DNA of 64,000 nt from assembly GCA_965243695.1 (NCBI GenBank), contig CBDEWC010000014.1:682001-746000 (forward strand), read 5' to 3'. A program made the position numbers and the translations under genes. Within the stretch, counting starts at the first letter, position 1, and the number at the start of each line of letters is the position of its first letter. Positions 42,802 through 52,215 of this stretch are shown here, in pieces. The stretch comes from JAKVCB01 sp965243695 (GTDB lineage: Bacteria > Planctomycetota > Planctomycetia > Pirellulales > Lacipirellulaceae). Under the pieces are notes generated by a model, which made no database searches, was not told the DNA's origin, and worked only from the letters and a program-made list of their open reading frames with translations.

Positions 42802-43821
42802 ATGTCAGACGCAGCCGAACCACTCAGCCGTTCACCCATTCGCAAGCTTTCGGGTGTGAAAATTGTGGGCACAGGAAATTTCTTGCCTGACAACGTGGTC
42901 ACGAACGCTGACCTCGCTTCGCTCGGTTGCGACGCTGACTGGATTGTTCAGCGGACCGGTATCCAGGAACGTCGTCATGCACCCCCAGAGATGACTACCA
43001 GTGACATGGCGGTCAGGGCCGCCGAAAATGCCATTGAAGCCGCTGGTATTGCACGCCGCGACATTGATCTGTTGCTGATGGCAACGATGACTCCCGACTA
43101 TCTATTACCAGCAACAGCTGCCCAAGTGCAGCATCAGCTGGGTTTGCAGTGTGCGGCCGTTGATATGTCTGCTGCTTGTGCCGGTTTTTTATATGCCATG
43201 GTGACTGGTTTTCAGTATGTGGCCACCGGGTGTAGCCGCTATGCCTTGATTGTTGGTGCCGATATCAATTCGCGAATTACAAATCCACAGGACAAACGTA
43301 CCTATCCGTTGTTTGGCGATGGGGCAGGGGCAGTCGTGTTGGGACCGGGAGATTCAGGGCAGGGCCTTAAAGCATACACGCTTGGCGCCGACGGGGCAGG
43401 TACTGAATTGCTCAAGCGGCCTGTGGGCGGCTCCAAGGAGCCGTTTTCTGCCGATTGCGGGAGCGGGGAACGATGGTATCTGGAGATGGATGGCCGGAGT
43501 GTTTTCAAATGGGCGGTGAGACTCGTCGAGGATTCGTCAAAACAAATACTGAACGCGGCTGAATGTCCGGTCGAAGATGTAAAGCTTTGGTTGTTTCACC
43601 AGGCCAACGAGCGGATTCTCGAAGCGGTTGTTGAGAGCATGGGCATTGATCGCAAAAAGGTTGTGATGCACCTGGAGCGTTACGGCAACACGTCGACCGG
43701 CTCGATTCCCATCGCGCTGGATGAGTCGGTTCGTAACGGCCTGATTTCCCCCGGTGACCGACTTCTTCTGTGTGGGTTTGGTGCCGGACTTTCCTGGGGG
43801 ACGGCGCTGCTTTCGTGGTGA
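42802..43821 (+). CDS. 3-oxoacyl-ACP synthase III-like ketosynthase (FabH family)
   Basis: About 339 aa from the ATG at 42802 (the frame opens with a TTG at 42766). It has the FabH triad: Cys126 (MSAACAGFLYAM), His in FHQANERI and Asn in YGNTSTGSIP, plus FGDGAGAVVL. FabH condenses acetyl-CoA with malonyl-ACP to start fatty acid synthesis. No other fab genes, and neither plsX nor rpmF, are adjacent, so it could be a housekeeping FabH or a paralogue for a specialised acyl product. Confidence 0.88.
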   Translation: MSDAAEPLSRSPIRKLSGVKIVGTGNFLPDNVVTNADLASLGCDADWIVQRTGIQERRHAPPEMTTSDMAVRAAENAIEAAGIARRDIDLLLMATMTPDYLLPATAAQVQHQLGLQCAAVDMSAACAGFLYAMVTGFQYVATGCSRYALIVGADINSRITNPQDKRTYPLFGDGAGAVVLGPGDSGQGLKAYTLGADGAGTELLKRPVGGSKEPFSADCGSGERWYLEMDGRSVFKWAVRLVEDSSKQILNAAECPVEDVKLWLFHQANERILEAVVESMGIDRKKVVMHLERYGNTSTGSIPIALDESVRNGLISPGDRLLLCGFGAGLSWGTALLSW

Positions 43822-44013
43822 GTTTTACAGAGGGTTGCGGTTGGTCAGGCCATTGCGTTTTAGAACGCGAACATCCCACTATTTTGCTTCTGCCATTCGG
43901 CGCGAGTCGTTTTTGGAGTTTGCCCCCAGCGAAGTCAATGGTCTTTCACACGATAGTTTACGCGACCGGTTGCACGATCACCTTCACCAATTGCAGGTCA
44001 TCCAGGATTGTCT

Positions 44014-45816
44014 ATGAGCAAAGCACACAAAATTCCCCCACGAACCAAAGCCAAGACAGCCGATACCTGGGATCTTTCCAGATTGTTTTCCAGTGATAAG
44101 GCGTGGGAAAAGGCATTTCAGAAGTGGGAAAAGTCGATTTCCCGATATGGGAAATTTAGCAATACCCTGGGCGAAAGTGCGGCAAAACTGGCGAACTGCT
44201 TGCGCTTTGACAGTCAGTTTGAGCGGACTTCCGAAAAGCTCGGGACCTACGCCTTTTTGAAAACGACCCAGGATATGGCCAACAGCACCTACCAACGGAT
44301 GCAAGGTCGCTATCAACACGCCGCTAGCGAGGCTGCTCAGGCAGCCAGTTTTATGCGTCCTGAAATCCTCGCGATTTCCAAGTCTCGCCTGAAACGCTTT
44401 CTGCCGACCAGGGAACTTCGCCCTTATCGGCTAAAACTTGAACGATTGATACGTTATCAACCCCATACCCTTGCCAAAAGCGAAGAAAAACTCCTCGCGA
44501 TGCAGACCGAAATGTCTGAGGCGGCAAGCAAAGTCTTCGGGCAACTGACCAATTCAGATCTCAAGTTTGGGACCGTCCGCAATGAATCCGGAGACGACGT
44601 GGAACTTTCCCATGCGACGTTTTCGGCGTTGTTGCATTCTCCCAAGCGGCAAGTTCGTAAAAAGGCATTCCACCAGTACTACGAGCAGTTCTCCGCACAC
44701 GAGAATACGCTGGCTGCCACGTTGAGCGGATCGATTCAACGTGATGTTTACTACGCCAAGGCGCGAGGTTATGCGAGTGCTCGAGAAAGATCGTTGTTTG
44801 AGGACAATGTACCGGTTGCCGTGTACGACAACCTGATCGATGCCGTCCACGAAAAGCTTTCAGTGCTCTACCACTATTTTGAGATCCGCCGTCGCAAGAT
44901 GCGTTTGAAAGATCTTCACCATTACGACACCTATGTGCCCATCTTGAGCGAACTCCATGTGCGGCAGCCGTGGAACCAGGCAGTCAAGACAATTATGGCG
45001 GCACTTCAACCGCTAGGCGACCAGTACTGTTCCGTGTTGGAAGCCGGTTTGCGAGGTCGTTGGTGCGATCGATACCCGAATCAAGGCAAGCGTAGCGGCG
45101 CCTTCAGCTGTGGTTCGTACGACGGTGACCCACACATTCTCATGAATTATCAGCCCAACGTACTCGATCACGTGTTCACGCTTGCCCACGAGGCCGGTCA
45201 CTCCATGCACAGCTATCTTTCGGCACAGCACCAGCCGTTTGAGTACTACGATTACACCATTTTTGTCGCGGAAGTGGCGAGTACCTTTAACGAGCAACTA
45301 CTGGGGCAACACTTGATGCAGAATGCAAAAAGTGACGCACAACGAGCCTTCCTGATTAACCGTGAAATTGATGCCATTCGAGGGACCATTATTCGCCAGG
45401 CCATGTTTGCAGAGTTCGAGAAGATTTCCCACGAAGCCGCCGAGTCGGGAGAGCCACTTACGGTCGACTGGTTCAAGGAGGCGTATGGCTTGTTGCTCAA
45501 ACGTTATTTTGGTCCGGCTTTTGTACAGGACCAGTGTTTGCAGCTCGAGTGCTTTCGGATTCCACACTTTTACCGTGCGTTTTATGTCTACAAGTATGCG
45601 ACTGGGTTGTCTGCCGCGATTGCGCTCAGCGAGCGGGTCCTCAATGGTGGTTCCCGCCAGCTGAAAGAGTATCTTTCCTTTCTCCAGGGGGGATGCTCAA
45701 AATACCCGCTTGATTTACTCCGCGACGCGGGCGTCGATATGGAGCAGCGGCAACCGGTCCAGGCAGCGCTTGGCTACTTTGAACGCCTGGTCGGAGAACT
45801 CGACGAATTGCTATGA
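44014..45816 (+). CDS. pepF: Oligoendopeptidase F-like M3 metallopeptidase
   Basis: A 600-aa M3B peptidase. The zinc site is HEAGHSMHSYLS, with the first His at residue 392, and the third-ligand region is FVAEVASTFNEQLLG. Further conserved parts are DTYVPIL and SGAFSCGSYDGDPHILMNY. No signal peptide, so cytoplasmic; it digests short peptides. The frame begins with a TTG two codons earlier; the ATG at 44014 has AGGA seven bases upstream. Confidence 0.94.
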   Translation: MSKAHKIPPRTKAKTADTWDLSRLFSSDKAWEKAFQKWEKSISRYGKFSNTLGESAAKLANCLRFDSQFERTSEKLGTYAFLKTTQDMANSTYQRMQGRYQHAASEAAQAASFMRPEILAISKSRLKRFLPTRELRPYRLKLERLIRYQPHTLAKSEEKLLAMQTEMSEAASKVFGQLTNSDLKFGTVRNESGDDVELSHATFSALLHSPKRQVRKKAFHQYYEQFSAHENTLAATLSGSIQRDVYYAKARGYASARERSLFEDNVPVAVYDNLIDAVHEKLSVLYHYFEIRRRKMRLKDLHHYDTYVPILSELHVRQPWNQAVKTIMAALQPLGDQYCSVLEAGLRGRWCDRYPNQGKRSGAFSCGSYDGDPHILMNYQPNVLDHVFTLAHEAGHSMHSYLSAQHQPFEYYDYTIFVAEVASTFNEQLLGQHLMQNAKSDAQRAFLINREIDAIRGTIIRQAMFAEFEKISHEAAESGEPLTVDWFKEAYGLLLKRYFGPAFVQDQCLQLECFRIPHFYRAFYVYKYATGLSAAIALSERVLNGGSRQLKEYLSFLQGGCSKYPLDLLRDAGVDMEQRQPVQAALGYFERLVGELDELL

Positions 45817-45916
45817 CGTCGCCGCTTGCTCGCCGTATGGCAATCAGAAAGAAGAAAGCTGCCGGTAGGTTCTGCCGAACCGACGACCCGCGGGCGGCGA
45901 TTTTGGTTCTCTGGGG

Positions 45917-46942
45917 CTACCTGGTCACCCAGTAAAACACGTTGCCGGCTTCGTCCGCCCTCAACTCCCCTTTCAGGCGGGCTTGGAACAGAATGCGGTC
46001 AAGCACCCGTTTGTAGTAGGTTCGCGTACGGGGAAGCTCGATTTTGATTTCGGTTGGATCAATCTCCAGCCGCTTGAGGGCTGCCTGGTCGATTAACAGT
46101 GGAATCCCTAAACGTGGACCCACTGCGGCGAGAGCTTCGGCCAGGGAATAGCCAGAAATTTCAACGTTGAGAAACTCAAACAAAACCGGGGCCAACTCGC
46201 GTGGGCGTTCCTGGATTTTCCAGCCAACAGGCCATACGTCGAGATCTTTTTGAGCACGAACAATTTGTAACTGAGGACTCTGGCCTCGAGGTTTTTTGGG
46301 GCAGAGTGCCAGGCCACAGTCACCCAATAAGGCGGCCAATGCCGTTCCGGCCGATAACCCCTGGACTTCATTGGTAACTGGCGCTGCACCTCGCAGGAGG
46401 CGGTGGGTATCTTGCTCAGGGACCAACGAAAGGCTCAACTCCCCGGCCAACTGATCGACGAATTGTTGGACGGTTTTTCCATGCGTGGAGAAGTGGATCT
46501 TGGTGGCAAGTACATCGTGAACGGTATCGAATTGCCGCTCCGTGAGACCAAAGTTTCCTCGCGGAGCGGTCACACCTTCCGGTCCGTCTGCTGCCAGGCG
46601 TTGGAAATAGTCGTTTAACTTTCCGTGATCGTTACGTTTGAACGTCCCGCCCGGCAAAATGAGTTTCCCGTCTGCGGTCAACAAGCCCAACACGTGATAG
46701 CGGGGCCGCTGTTCGGTTCCTCGATTCTTGATACTCGGTTGCGGCTGGCGATCGGTGGGGCGACTCGTGGAACGAATCCGAACTTGTCCCAACTCCATTT
46801 TTCCGAGTAGTTGCAACCATGCTTGAGGTGCGGTAACTTGCAATCCACGTGGAGCCACGAGTTCGACATCGACCGGTGCCTCGCCGTGGACCAGGCTTGT
46901 GAGAACTAGAACGGTTACGAAAGTTTGTCCAAAGGTACGCAT
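45917..46942 (-). CDS. Exported protein of unknown function
   Basis: About 341 aa from the ATG at 46942, which begins a signal peptide (MRTFGQTFVTVLVLTSLVHGEAP); the frame opens at 47029. Two halves show alpha/beta repeats reminiscent of secretin-type STN domains (TVQQFVDQLAGELSLSLVPEQD; SLAEALAAVGPRLGIPLLIDQAALKRLEIDP), each followed by Leu-rich segments. No catalytic motif is visible. It is convergent with the pepF gene. Confidence 0.62.
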   Translation of the reverse strand: MRTFGQTFVTVLVLTSLVHGEAPVDVELVAPRGLQVTAPQAWLQLLGKMELGQVRIRSTSRPTDRQPQPSIKNRGTEQRPRYHVLGLLTADGKLILPGGTFKRNDHGKLNDYFQRLAADGPEGVTAPRGNFGLTERQFDTVHDVLATKIHFSTHGKTVQQFVDQLAGELSLSLVPEQDTHRLLRGAAPVTNEVQGLSAGTALAALLGDCGLALCPKKPRGQSPQLQIVRAQKDLDVWPVGWKIQERPRELAPVLFEFLNVEISGYSLAEALAAVGPRLGIPLLIDQAALKRLEIDPTEIKIELPRTRTYYKRVLDRILFQARLKGELRADEAGNVFYWVTR

Positions 46943-47132
46943 CCCAAAAGTATAGCATGCCCAAAGTAGTGCATGCGTGTCATGGACAGGCATGCAACTC
47001 AAATAAGGAGTTGAGTTTGGCTGGTTCATGGGTTCGTTGTTTTCCGGCGGACCGCTGTAACCCGACTATTGCCGGCTGGTTTGAACCGTTATTTTTTCAA
47101 GAAAAATTGCCAACCTTACAAGGAGTCCCTCG

Positions 47133-48131
47133 ATGGCGCGACCAGTGACCCTCTTTACCGGACAATTTGCCGATTTGCCTCTCGAAGATTTGGCGCGTTT
47201 GGCAAGCGATGCGGGCTACCAGGGGCTGGAACTGGCTTGCTGGGGCGACCATTTCGAAGTCGATCGAGCGCTGTCTGATCCTGACTACACCGATGCCAAG
47301 CGTGATCTGCTGGATCGGTTTGATTTACAATGCCACTCAATTAGCAGTCACCTTGTCGGACAATGCGTATGCGATCGTGTCGAGCGTCATCACCGCGACA
47401 TTTTACCCAACCACGTTTGGGGTGATGGTGATCCAGAAGGGGTGCGTCAGCGAGCTGCCGAGGAAATGAAGAATACAGCCCGCGCCGCACAAAAGTTTGG
47501 CGTAAGTGTTGTGAACGGTTTCACGGGTTCGTCAATCTGGCATCTGGTTTACGGTTTTCCACCGGTGCCTGATGAAATGATCGATGAAGGTTTTCAGGAC
47601 TTCGCCAATCGCTGGAATCCAATTCTCGATGTCTTCGGAGAATGTGGCATACAGTTTGCCCTGGAAGTTCACCCGACCGAAATTGCTTTCGACTTGTACA
47701 GCGCTCGCCGGGCTCTCGACGTTCTTGATAACCGGGAAGAGTTTGGATTCAATTTCGATCCTAGCCACCTGAATTGGCAGGGAGTCGATCCGGTTCAGTT
47801 CATCCGTGAATTTCCCGATCGAATGTATCATGTGCATATCAAGGATTCGATAGTCACTCTCGATGGGAAAACAGGGATTCTCACAAGCCACTTCAATTTT
47901 GGGCACCCGCTCCGTGGCTGGGATTTCCGTTCACCTGGCCGTGGCAGTGTAAACTTCGAAGAAATCGTGAGAGCTCTCAACGTGGTGGGGTACGAGGGTC
48001 CCTTGAGTGTCGAGTGGGAAGACAACGGCATGGATCGTGAGCATGGGCTCCGCGAGGCTTGCGAATTTGTCAAGCGAATTGACTTTCAGCCAAGCCGCTT
48101 GCTCTTCGATGCTGCGTTTGCGGGAAACTGA
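47133..48131 (+). CDS. Sugar phosphate isomerase/epimerase-like TIM-barrel protein
   Basis: A 332-aa AP-endonuclease-2-type TIM barrel (xylose isomerase-like). AAGGAG is ideally placed upstream of the start. Metal-site residues are in FALEVHPTEIAFD (Glu/His), NFDPSHLNWQGVDP (Asp/His), MYHVHIKDS (His) and LSVEWEDNGMDRE (Glu). Members isomerise or epimerise sugars and inositols; the reaction here cannot be fixed. No sugar transporter or dehydrogenase partner is adjacent. Confidence 0.88.
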   Translation: MARPVTLFTGQFADLPLEDLARLASDAGYQGLELACWGDHFEVDRALSDPDYTDAKRDLLDRFDLQCHSISSHLVGQCVCDRVERHHRDILPNHVWGDGDPEGVRQRAAEEMKNTARAAQKFGVSVVNGFTGSSIWHLVYGFPPVPDEMIDEGFQDFANRWNPILDVFGECGIQFALEVHPTEIAFDLYSARRALDVLDNREEFGFNFDPSHLNWQGVDPVQFIREFPDRMYHVHIKDSIVTLDGKTGILTSHFNFGHPLRGWDFRSPGRGSVNFEEIVRALNVVGYEGPLSVEWEDNGMDREHGLREACEFVKRIDFQPSRLLFDAAFAGN

Positions 48132-48168
48132 GCTGCCAGATGAAGGCAGGGGCATGCTTCGGTCTAGA

Positions 48169-48245
48169 TTCAATCTCCGTGTAGATGCGGGTTTCAATCT
48201 CCGTGCAGATGGTAGAATAGAGGTATCCGCAGATCCTCCGCAGAT
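48169..48245. repeat. Short tandem repeats upstream of the DUF1570-like gene
   Basis: A 19-base core (TTCAATCTCCGTGTAGATG) recurs 24 bases later with one change; CCGCAGAT then occurs twice, 11 bases apart. The array ends about 30 bases before the ATG at 48273, so it lies in the leader of that gene. Confidence 0.7.
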
Positions 48246-48272
48246 GCGCACCATTCTCCCAGAACTTCACGT

Positions 48273-49715
48273 ATGATCTCATCCCGTTTTTTAGCCTTGA
48301 TGCTCCTGGCAGGCTGCTTGCTGACGAGTTCCAGTCGGGCGGAGGAAGCTGCCGGTGAACTTCAACAAGCACACCGCAACCTGGTAGACCAGTATGGCGC
48401 TCAGACCGGGCGACCGGCGGACCCTGCGTATGGCGAACTTTTGTTCGTGGTGGCAAACCAGTATCGCCCGGTCCCCGGTAAATCGGGCGAGGTGTCACCG
48501 GTGGATCGCCGCTACGCAACCGAGCTGTTTGAACTTGCCCAGCGTGCTGCTGAATCAGGCTATGCCTCGGTTGCCCTGCAATGGGCCACCGAAGTGGTGC
48601 ACTGCGAACCAAATCACGCAGCCGCTCGTCGAATCCTGGGTTACGAGCAACGCGCCGGTCAGTGGCTGACACCCTTTGCCATGAAAATGGCTGATCGTAA
48701 AAAAGCCTGGCATCCGCAATTCGGCTGGATTGGTGTACATGACTTCTCGCGGTATGAACGCGGCCAACGGCGGGTTGGCAACCAATGGGTCACCGCCGAA
48801 GTCGATTCCCGTCGGCACCAGACAATCGAAACGGGATGGCGAATCCGCACGGACCATTTTTTGGTAACCACCAATCACAGCCTGGAAGCAGGAGCTGAGT
48901 TGGCCACCCGTCTCGAAGGGCTCCATCAGGTGTGGCGGCAGTTGTTTGCAGCTTTTTACCTCAGCAAGCGCGAGGTTCGCCAGCTCTTTAGCGGCAACCG
49001 CAATCCACCCCAGCGGAGCAAGCCGTTTCACGTGATTTACCATCGCGATCGTCAGCAATATGTCGACGCGCTTCGGCAGCGGCAGCCACAGATTGAAAAG
49101 ACACTGGGAATTTATTTCGATACTCTCGGCCAGGCACATTTCTATGCCGGAAAAAACGACCGTCTATCGCAAGCTTCTCGGGGACAGTCCAACCACTTGC
49201 AGGCGCTGCCGGACCAGGCCCTGGCAACCCTTTATCACGAGGCGGTTCATCAACTCTTTCACGAGTCTCGTAAGGCGGTCCGACACGTTGGTCAGGTCGC
49301 CAACTTTTGGGTCATCGAAGGAGTTGCCACTTATTTCGAGTCGCTCGCTCAGCACGTTGATTCTGCAGGGCACCCTTATTACACGATTGGCACGACCACG
49401 GCCGGACGATTGCCAGCCGCGGTAGAGCGAGCGGTGAGGGATCAGTTTTATCTCCCCCTGGCCGATTTTACCCGTTTCGGTACGTTTGACCTGCAGCGAA
49501 ACCCTGATATTCGCCAGCTCTACAGCCAGGCGGCCGGCTTGGCCACCTTTCTGATGCATGCCAGGGAGGGAGTCTATCGGGAGCCGTTTGTCCAGTACCT
49601 TCTGGACGTCTATGCCGGTCGCGACAACGGGGCATCACTTGCCGAGGCCACGGGACAGACCTCTGCCGAACTCGACCGCCAATATCTGGAGTTTCTTCAG
49701 AGTATGGACCGATAA
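48273..49715 (+). CDS. Exported DUF1570-like zinc metalloprotease
   Basis: 480 aa with an N-terminal signal; LMLLAGC can be read as a lipobox at Cys15, while cleavage after SSRA is the other option. The zinc motif is HEAVH at 322-326 with Glu349 in FWVIEGVATYFES. The remainder is helical with a TPR-like start (QWATEVVHCEPNHAAARRILGYEQ). Its active site resembles that of the protease at 30781, but the proteins are otherwise different. Substrate unknown; no operon partner. Confidence 0.75.
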   Translation: MISSRFLALMLLAGCLLTSSSRAEEAAGELQQAHRNLVDQYGAQTGRPADPAYGELLFVVANQYRPVPGKSGEVSPVDRRYATELFELAQRAAESGYASVALQWATEVVHCEPNHAAARRILGYEQRAGQWLTPFAMKMADRKKAWHPQFGWIGVHDFSRYERGQRRVGNQWVTAEVDSRRHQTIETGWRIRTDHFLVTTNHSLEAGAELATRLEGLHQVWRQLFAAFYLSKREVRQLFSGNRNPPQRSKPFHVIYHRDRQQYVDALRQRQPQIEKTLGIYFDTLGQAHFYAGKNDRLSQASRGQSNHLQALPDQALATLYHEAVHQLFHESRKAVRHVGQVANFWVIEGVATYFESLAQHVDSAGHPYYTIGTTTAGRLPAAVERAVRDQFYLPLADFTRFGTFDLQRNPDIRQLYSQAAGLATFLMHAREGVYREPFVQYLLDVYAGRDNGASLAEATGQTSAELDRQYLEFLQSMDR

Positions 49716-50108
49716 TCGCCTCGAAATTGCTGCAAACCGCCTAGTTGGCAAAACTTCTCCACCACTTCGTGGCAAGCTTTCTTTGGTTTGCCGCTGAATA
49801 GGCGATTTCTTGGTGAGGCCAAAGGGTCTCGGTGGCGGGGCTCCGAGACGAACCAACAGACGGCCAACTTCTCCAAAAACTTATCTTGCACCGGGGCGAC
49901 GAATTCTTGACCGGTTGCTGCCTGTCGGGTCGATCTGTATGGTAAGGGGGGCCTCAGGATGCTCTCCAGGCAGTTTCGTTAAGGGACTGGCGCGGCGAAA
50001 GATCATGGGGCCATGTTTGATTTTCCCCCGTGCGTTTGAACCCTCCAGCCATGAACTGGTTTCCAGAGAGATCCGATACGGATCGGAACCGACGGAGAGG
50101 ACCAAGTA
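49716..50108. other. Intergenic region without a recognised feature
   Basis: About 390 bases between the DUF1570-like gene and the 40-aa gene. Open frames here are basic and lack motifs; no RNA gene was seen. Confidence 0.45.
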
Positions 50109-50231
50109 ATGACAGAATTGATTGCCCACATCACGCATTTTGAAATGCCAGGGTTTTTGCTGGCATTCATCGTGGGATTGGTTTCCGGAGCGGCGCTGTT
50201 GGCGCTGGCCTGGCGATCGCGTACCCGTTAA
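50109..50231 (+). CDS. 40-aa single-membrane-helix protein
   Basis: ATG at 50109 to TAA at 50231 encodes 40 residues: a short amphipathic start (TELIAHITHFEMPG), one hydrophobic helix (FLLAFIVGLVSGAALLALAW) and a basic tail RSRTR. GAGAGGA about nine bases upstream is a strong ribosome-binding site. The tail favours a cytoplasmic C-terminus. No function is known; it lies just before the tRNA-His gene. Confidence 0.65.
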   Translation: MTELIAHITHFEMPGFLLAFIVGLVSGAALLALAWRSRTR

Positions 50232-50292
50232 TGGAGTGCCCGAGGCACGAAAGTTCCAGTCAAGATTCCAAGTTAGATATATTTTTTCGGTG

Positions 50293-50366
50293 GTGGTTGT
50301 AGCTCAGTTGGCTAGAGCGCCGGATTGTGGTTCCGGAGGTCGTGGGTTCAAGCCCCATCAGCCACC
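50293..50366 (+). tRNA. tRNA-His (anticodon GTG)
   Basis: A complete cloverleaf: acceptor GTGGTTG pairing with CAGCCAC, D arm GCTCAGTTGGCTAGAGC, anticodon arm CCGGA-TTGTGGT-TCCGG with GTG, and T arm CGTGGGTTCAAGCCCCAT. A G at 50292 could pair with the discriminator C as the G-1 typical of tRNA-His. CCA is not encoded. Confidence 0.96.
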
Positions 50367-50374
50367 CTTTGCGG

Positions 50375-50411
50375 CCACCCGTTGACCCCTGGTTGTCAGC
50401 GGGTGGTTTTT
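50375..50411 (+). terminator. Rho-independent terminator after tRNA-His
   Basis: A 12-bp stem (CCACCCGTTGAC with GTCAGCGGGTGG, one G-T pair), an 8-base loop and a run of five T begin nine bases after the tRNA. Confidence 0.88.
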
Positions 50412-50523
50412 CGTTGCGCCCCGGATGCTTTCGTTGAGACTGGTCGTGATCACTCTCTGTTGGTCGACAGACTGCCGGATGCTTACAATGGGACCGACAT
50501 TTGGAGGTTCCTTCCAAAAAGCG

Positions 50524-51003
50524 ATGTCTTACTCTGTCGATCGGAGACCGAGATTGTTTGTTCTGGAGCGGAGGATACGGTTCGAAAGACTTTTTTTGGT
50601 TGGATTGCTGGGCATGGTTGGCTGTCATGCCGAGGTATCTCGGCAAATGGTCGGGACTTGGGAAGGTCGTCCCACTGGCGCGTCGTCTGGTAACGATCTG
50701 GAGCCGACAGATTTGCAAAAACTGGATTTCCAACTTACGCTCGATTTGCGCGGTGACCAAAGTGTTGAGATGTGGCGGGGAGACCAACAGGATCGTCTAC
50801 GCGGCACCTGGAAGATCTTGAATGCCAATGGCAGGCAACTTCGCCTGCAACTGGTGGCTGAACATCCAGAAGATCCATCGATGCCGCAGGAAGTCCGCAA
50901 CTTTGCAGTTGCTCTTTCGGCGGATGGCCGTCAGTTTACACTTATCGAGGAGGGAGCCGACCTAAGGTTCGGGTCACTTTTGTTCGTACGCCGACCGTCC
51001 TGA
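50524..51003 (+). CDS. Putative small lipoprotein
   Basis: About 159 aa from an ATG at 50524 (frame opens at 50425). A hydrophobic stretch ends in a lipobox (LFLVGLLGMVGC), followed by a lipocalin-like opening VSRQMVGTWEGRPTG and beta-rich sequence (LTLDLRGDQSVEMW, RLRGTWKILNANGRQLRLQL). It may bind a small ligand or serve as an envelope lipoprotein; no relative is named. The start is not certain. Confidence 0.6.
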   Translation: MSYSVDRRPRLFVLERRIRFERLFLVGLLGMVGCHAEVSRQMVGTWEGRPTGASSGNDLEPTDLQKLDFQLTLDLRGDQSVEMWRGDQQDRLRGTWKILNANGRQLRLQLVAEHPEDPSMPQEVRNFAVALSADGRQFTLIEEGADLRFGSLLFVRRPS

Positions 51004-51117
51004 TGGGGTGAAATTGAAATGCCATAGTTGCAAATGGCTCCACCATCAAAACTGTCAAAACCACAAGTCTCTTTTTCATTGGTCCTCCATTCTGGCTTTC
51101 CCCGAAAGGAACGTTTC

Positions 51118-51561
51118 ATGAGTGAACGTGAACGTTGGATTGTGTATCCCTTGCTGTTTCTTTCCTTGGGGGTTGCTTTGCGCGACGAACTCTTTGACCA
51201 GACCTGGTCGCGACACGTCGTCTGTGAACAACTCACGCTGATTGACGGTGAGAGCAGTCCGCTGGCTCCTCCCCAGATGATTGGTTCACTTGGCAGACCT
51301 GGTTCACAGATGGTTCGGGCTGGCGGCCAACTCAACGTTGACGTGGTGCGGGCCGGGACTGTGATTGCCGACCAGTATACCTCGGGTCGGGCCAAGGTGG
51401 TTCCTCAATCCACGATCATGGATTTTTTGCGCCGTCTGCAACAGACGGCGCAGTCTAAAGCTGCGGAACAATCGGCGGGTTCTGCCGCGAAGAACCAGGA
51501 AGCCGAGGCCCCTGAAGAGGCAGCTTCTTCCGCCGATAAGGCCGAATCGCAAGGACAGTAG
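51118..51561 (+). CDS. Small protein of unknown function with N-terminal hydrophobic segment
   Basis: A 147-aa protein; AAAGGAA precedes the ATG at 51118. A short hydrophobic segment (IVYPLLFLSLGVALRDELF) is followed by a beta-like middle (QLNVDVVRAGTVIADQYTSG, resembling a signal-anchor periplasmic domain) and an Ala/Glu-rich disordered tail. No known family. It is followed 90 bases later by another anchored protein. Confidence 0.6.
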   Translation: MSERERWIVYPLLFLSLGVALRDELFDQTWSRHVVCEQLTLIDGESSPLAPPQMIGSLGRPGSQMVRAGGQLNVDVVRAGTVIADQYTSGRAKVVPQSTIMDFLRRLQQTAQSKAAEQSAGSAAKNQEAEAPEEAASSADKAESQGQ

Positions 51562-51650
51562 AACCGAACCATGGAAACCGGTACGATACGACCGGGGCTG
51601 CGGATTTCCAGCCCCTGCAGAACCAGATAGGAAATCGGGGGAATACCACC

Positions 51651-52178
51651 ATGATGCCGTCAAAAACCAAAGCCCCACTTTATCTGGTGATGGGTCTATT
51701 GTTCGGCCTGATGGTTGGCCTCAACATCCAGGGCTTTTGGCCCAATATTCCACTTCACGCCACCGCCACTCAAGGCGTCGACAAGTTTGCAATTGCCACT
51801 GGGATGGTGAAAAATGGTGTGGAAGCGATTTATTTCCTCGATTTCCTGACCGGAGACCTGCGGGCAGCGGTCCTCAATCCGAAGACGGGACAGTTTAATT
51901 CTCGTTTTACGTACAACATCGCGTCCGATTTTGAAAACTCAGGACGAAAATCAAGATACTTGATGGTGACCGGTTTGACCCAAATTCCCCGTGGGCGATC
52001 TGGTTACCAGTTCGCCGATAGCAGCATCTATGTCGCCGAAGCGGGCACTGGCAAGGTGGCTGTCTACACTATTCCCTGGAATCCTGGCATGCAGGCTGCC
52101 GGCAAGCCGCAGAGTGGCCCTTTGGTTCCCTTAGGTATTATTCAGATGCGAACCGCATTTATTCGCGATGAACAATAG
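51651..52178 (+). CDS. Membrane-anchored protein of unknown function
   Basis: A 175-aa protein with an N-terminal membrane anchor (APLYLVMGLLFGLMVGLNIQGFWP). The outside part has two beta-like pieces, FAIATGMVKNGVEAIYFLDFLTGDLRAAVLN and SSIYVAEAGTGKVAVYTIPW, which look like beta-propeller blades, too few for a whole propeller. It overlaps the upstream extension of thiS; the likely thiS start is 52216. Its function is not known. Confidence 0.62.
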   Translation: MMPSKTKAPLYLVMGLLFGLMVGLNIQGFWPNIPLHATATQGVDKFAIATGMVKNGVEAIYFLDFLTGDLRAAVLNPKTGQFNSRFTYNIASDFENSGRKSRYLMVTGLTQIPRGRSGYQFADSSIYVAEAGTGKVAVYTIPWNPGMQAAGKPQSGPLVPLGIIQMRTAFIRDEQ

Positions 52179-52215
52179 GTGCGTTGCCAAAAGCAAAGGA
52201 AGACATTTGGAGACG

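Noticed and set aside
49810..50109. 99-aa plus-strand frame before the 40-aa gene
   Set aside because: Basic, low-complexity, no ribosome-binding site or recognisable domain.
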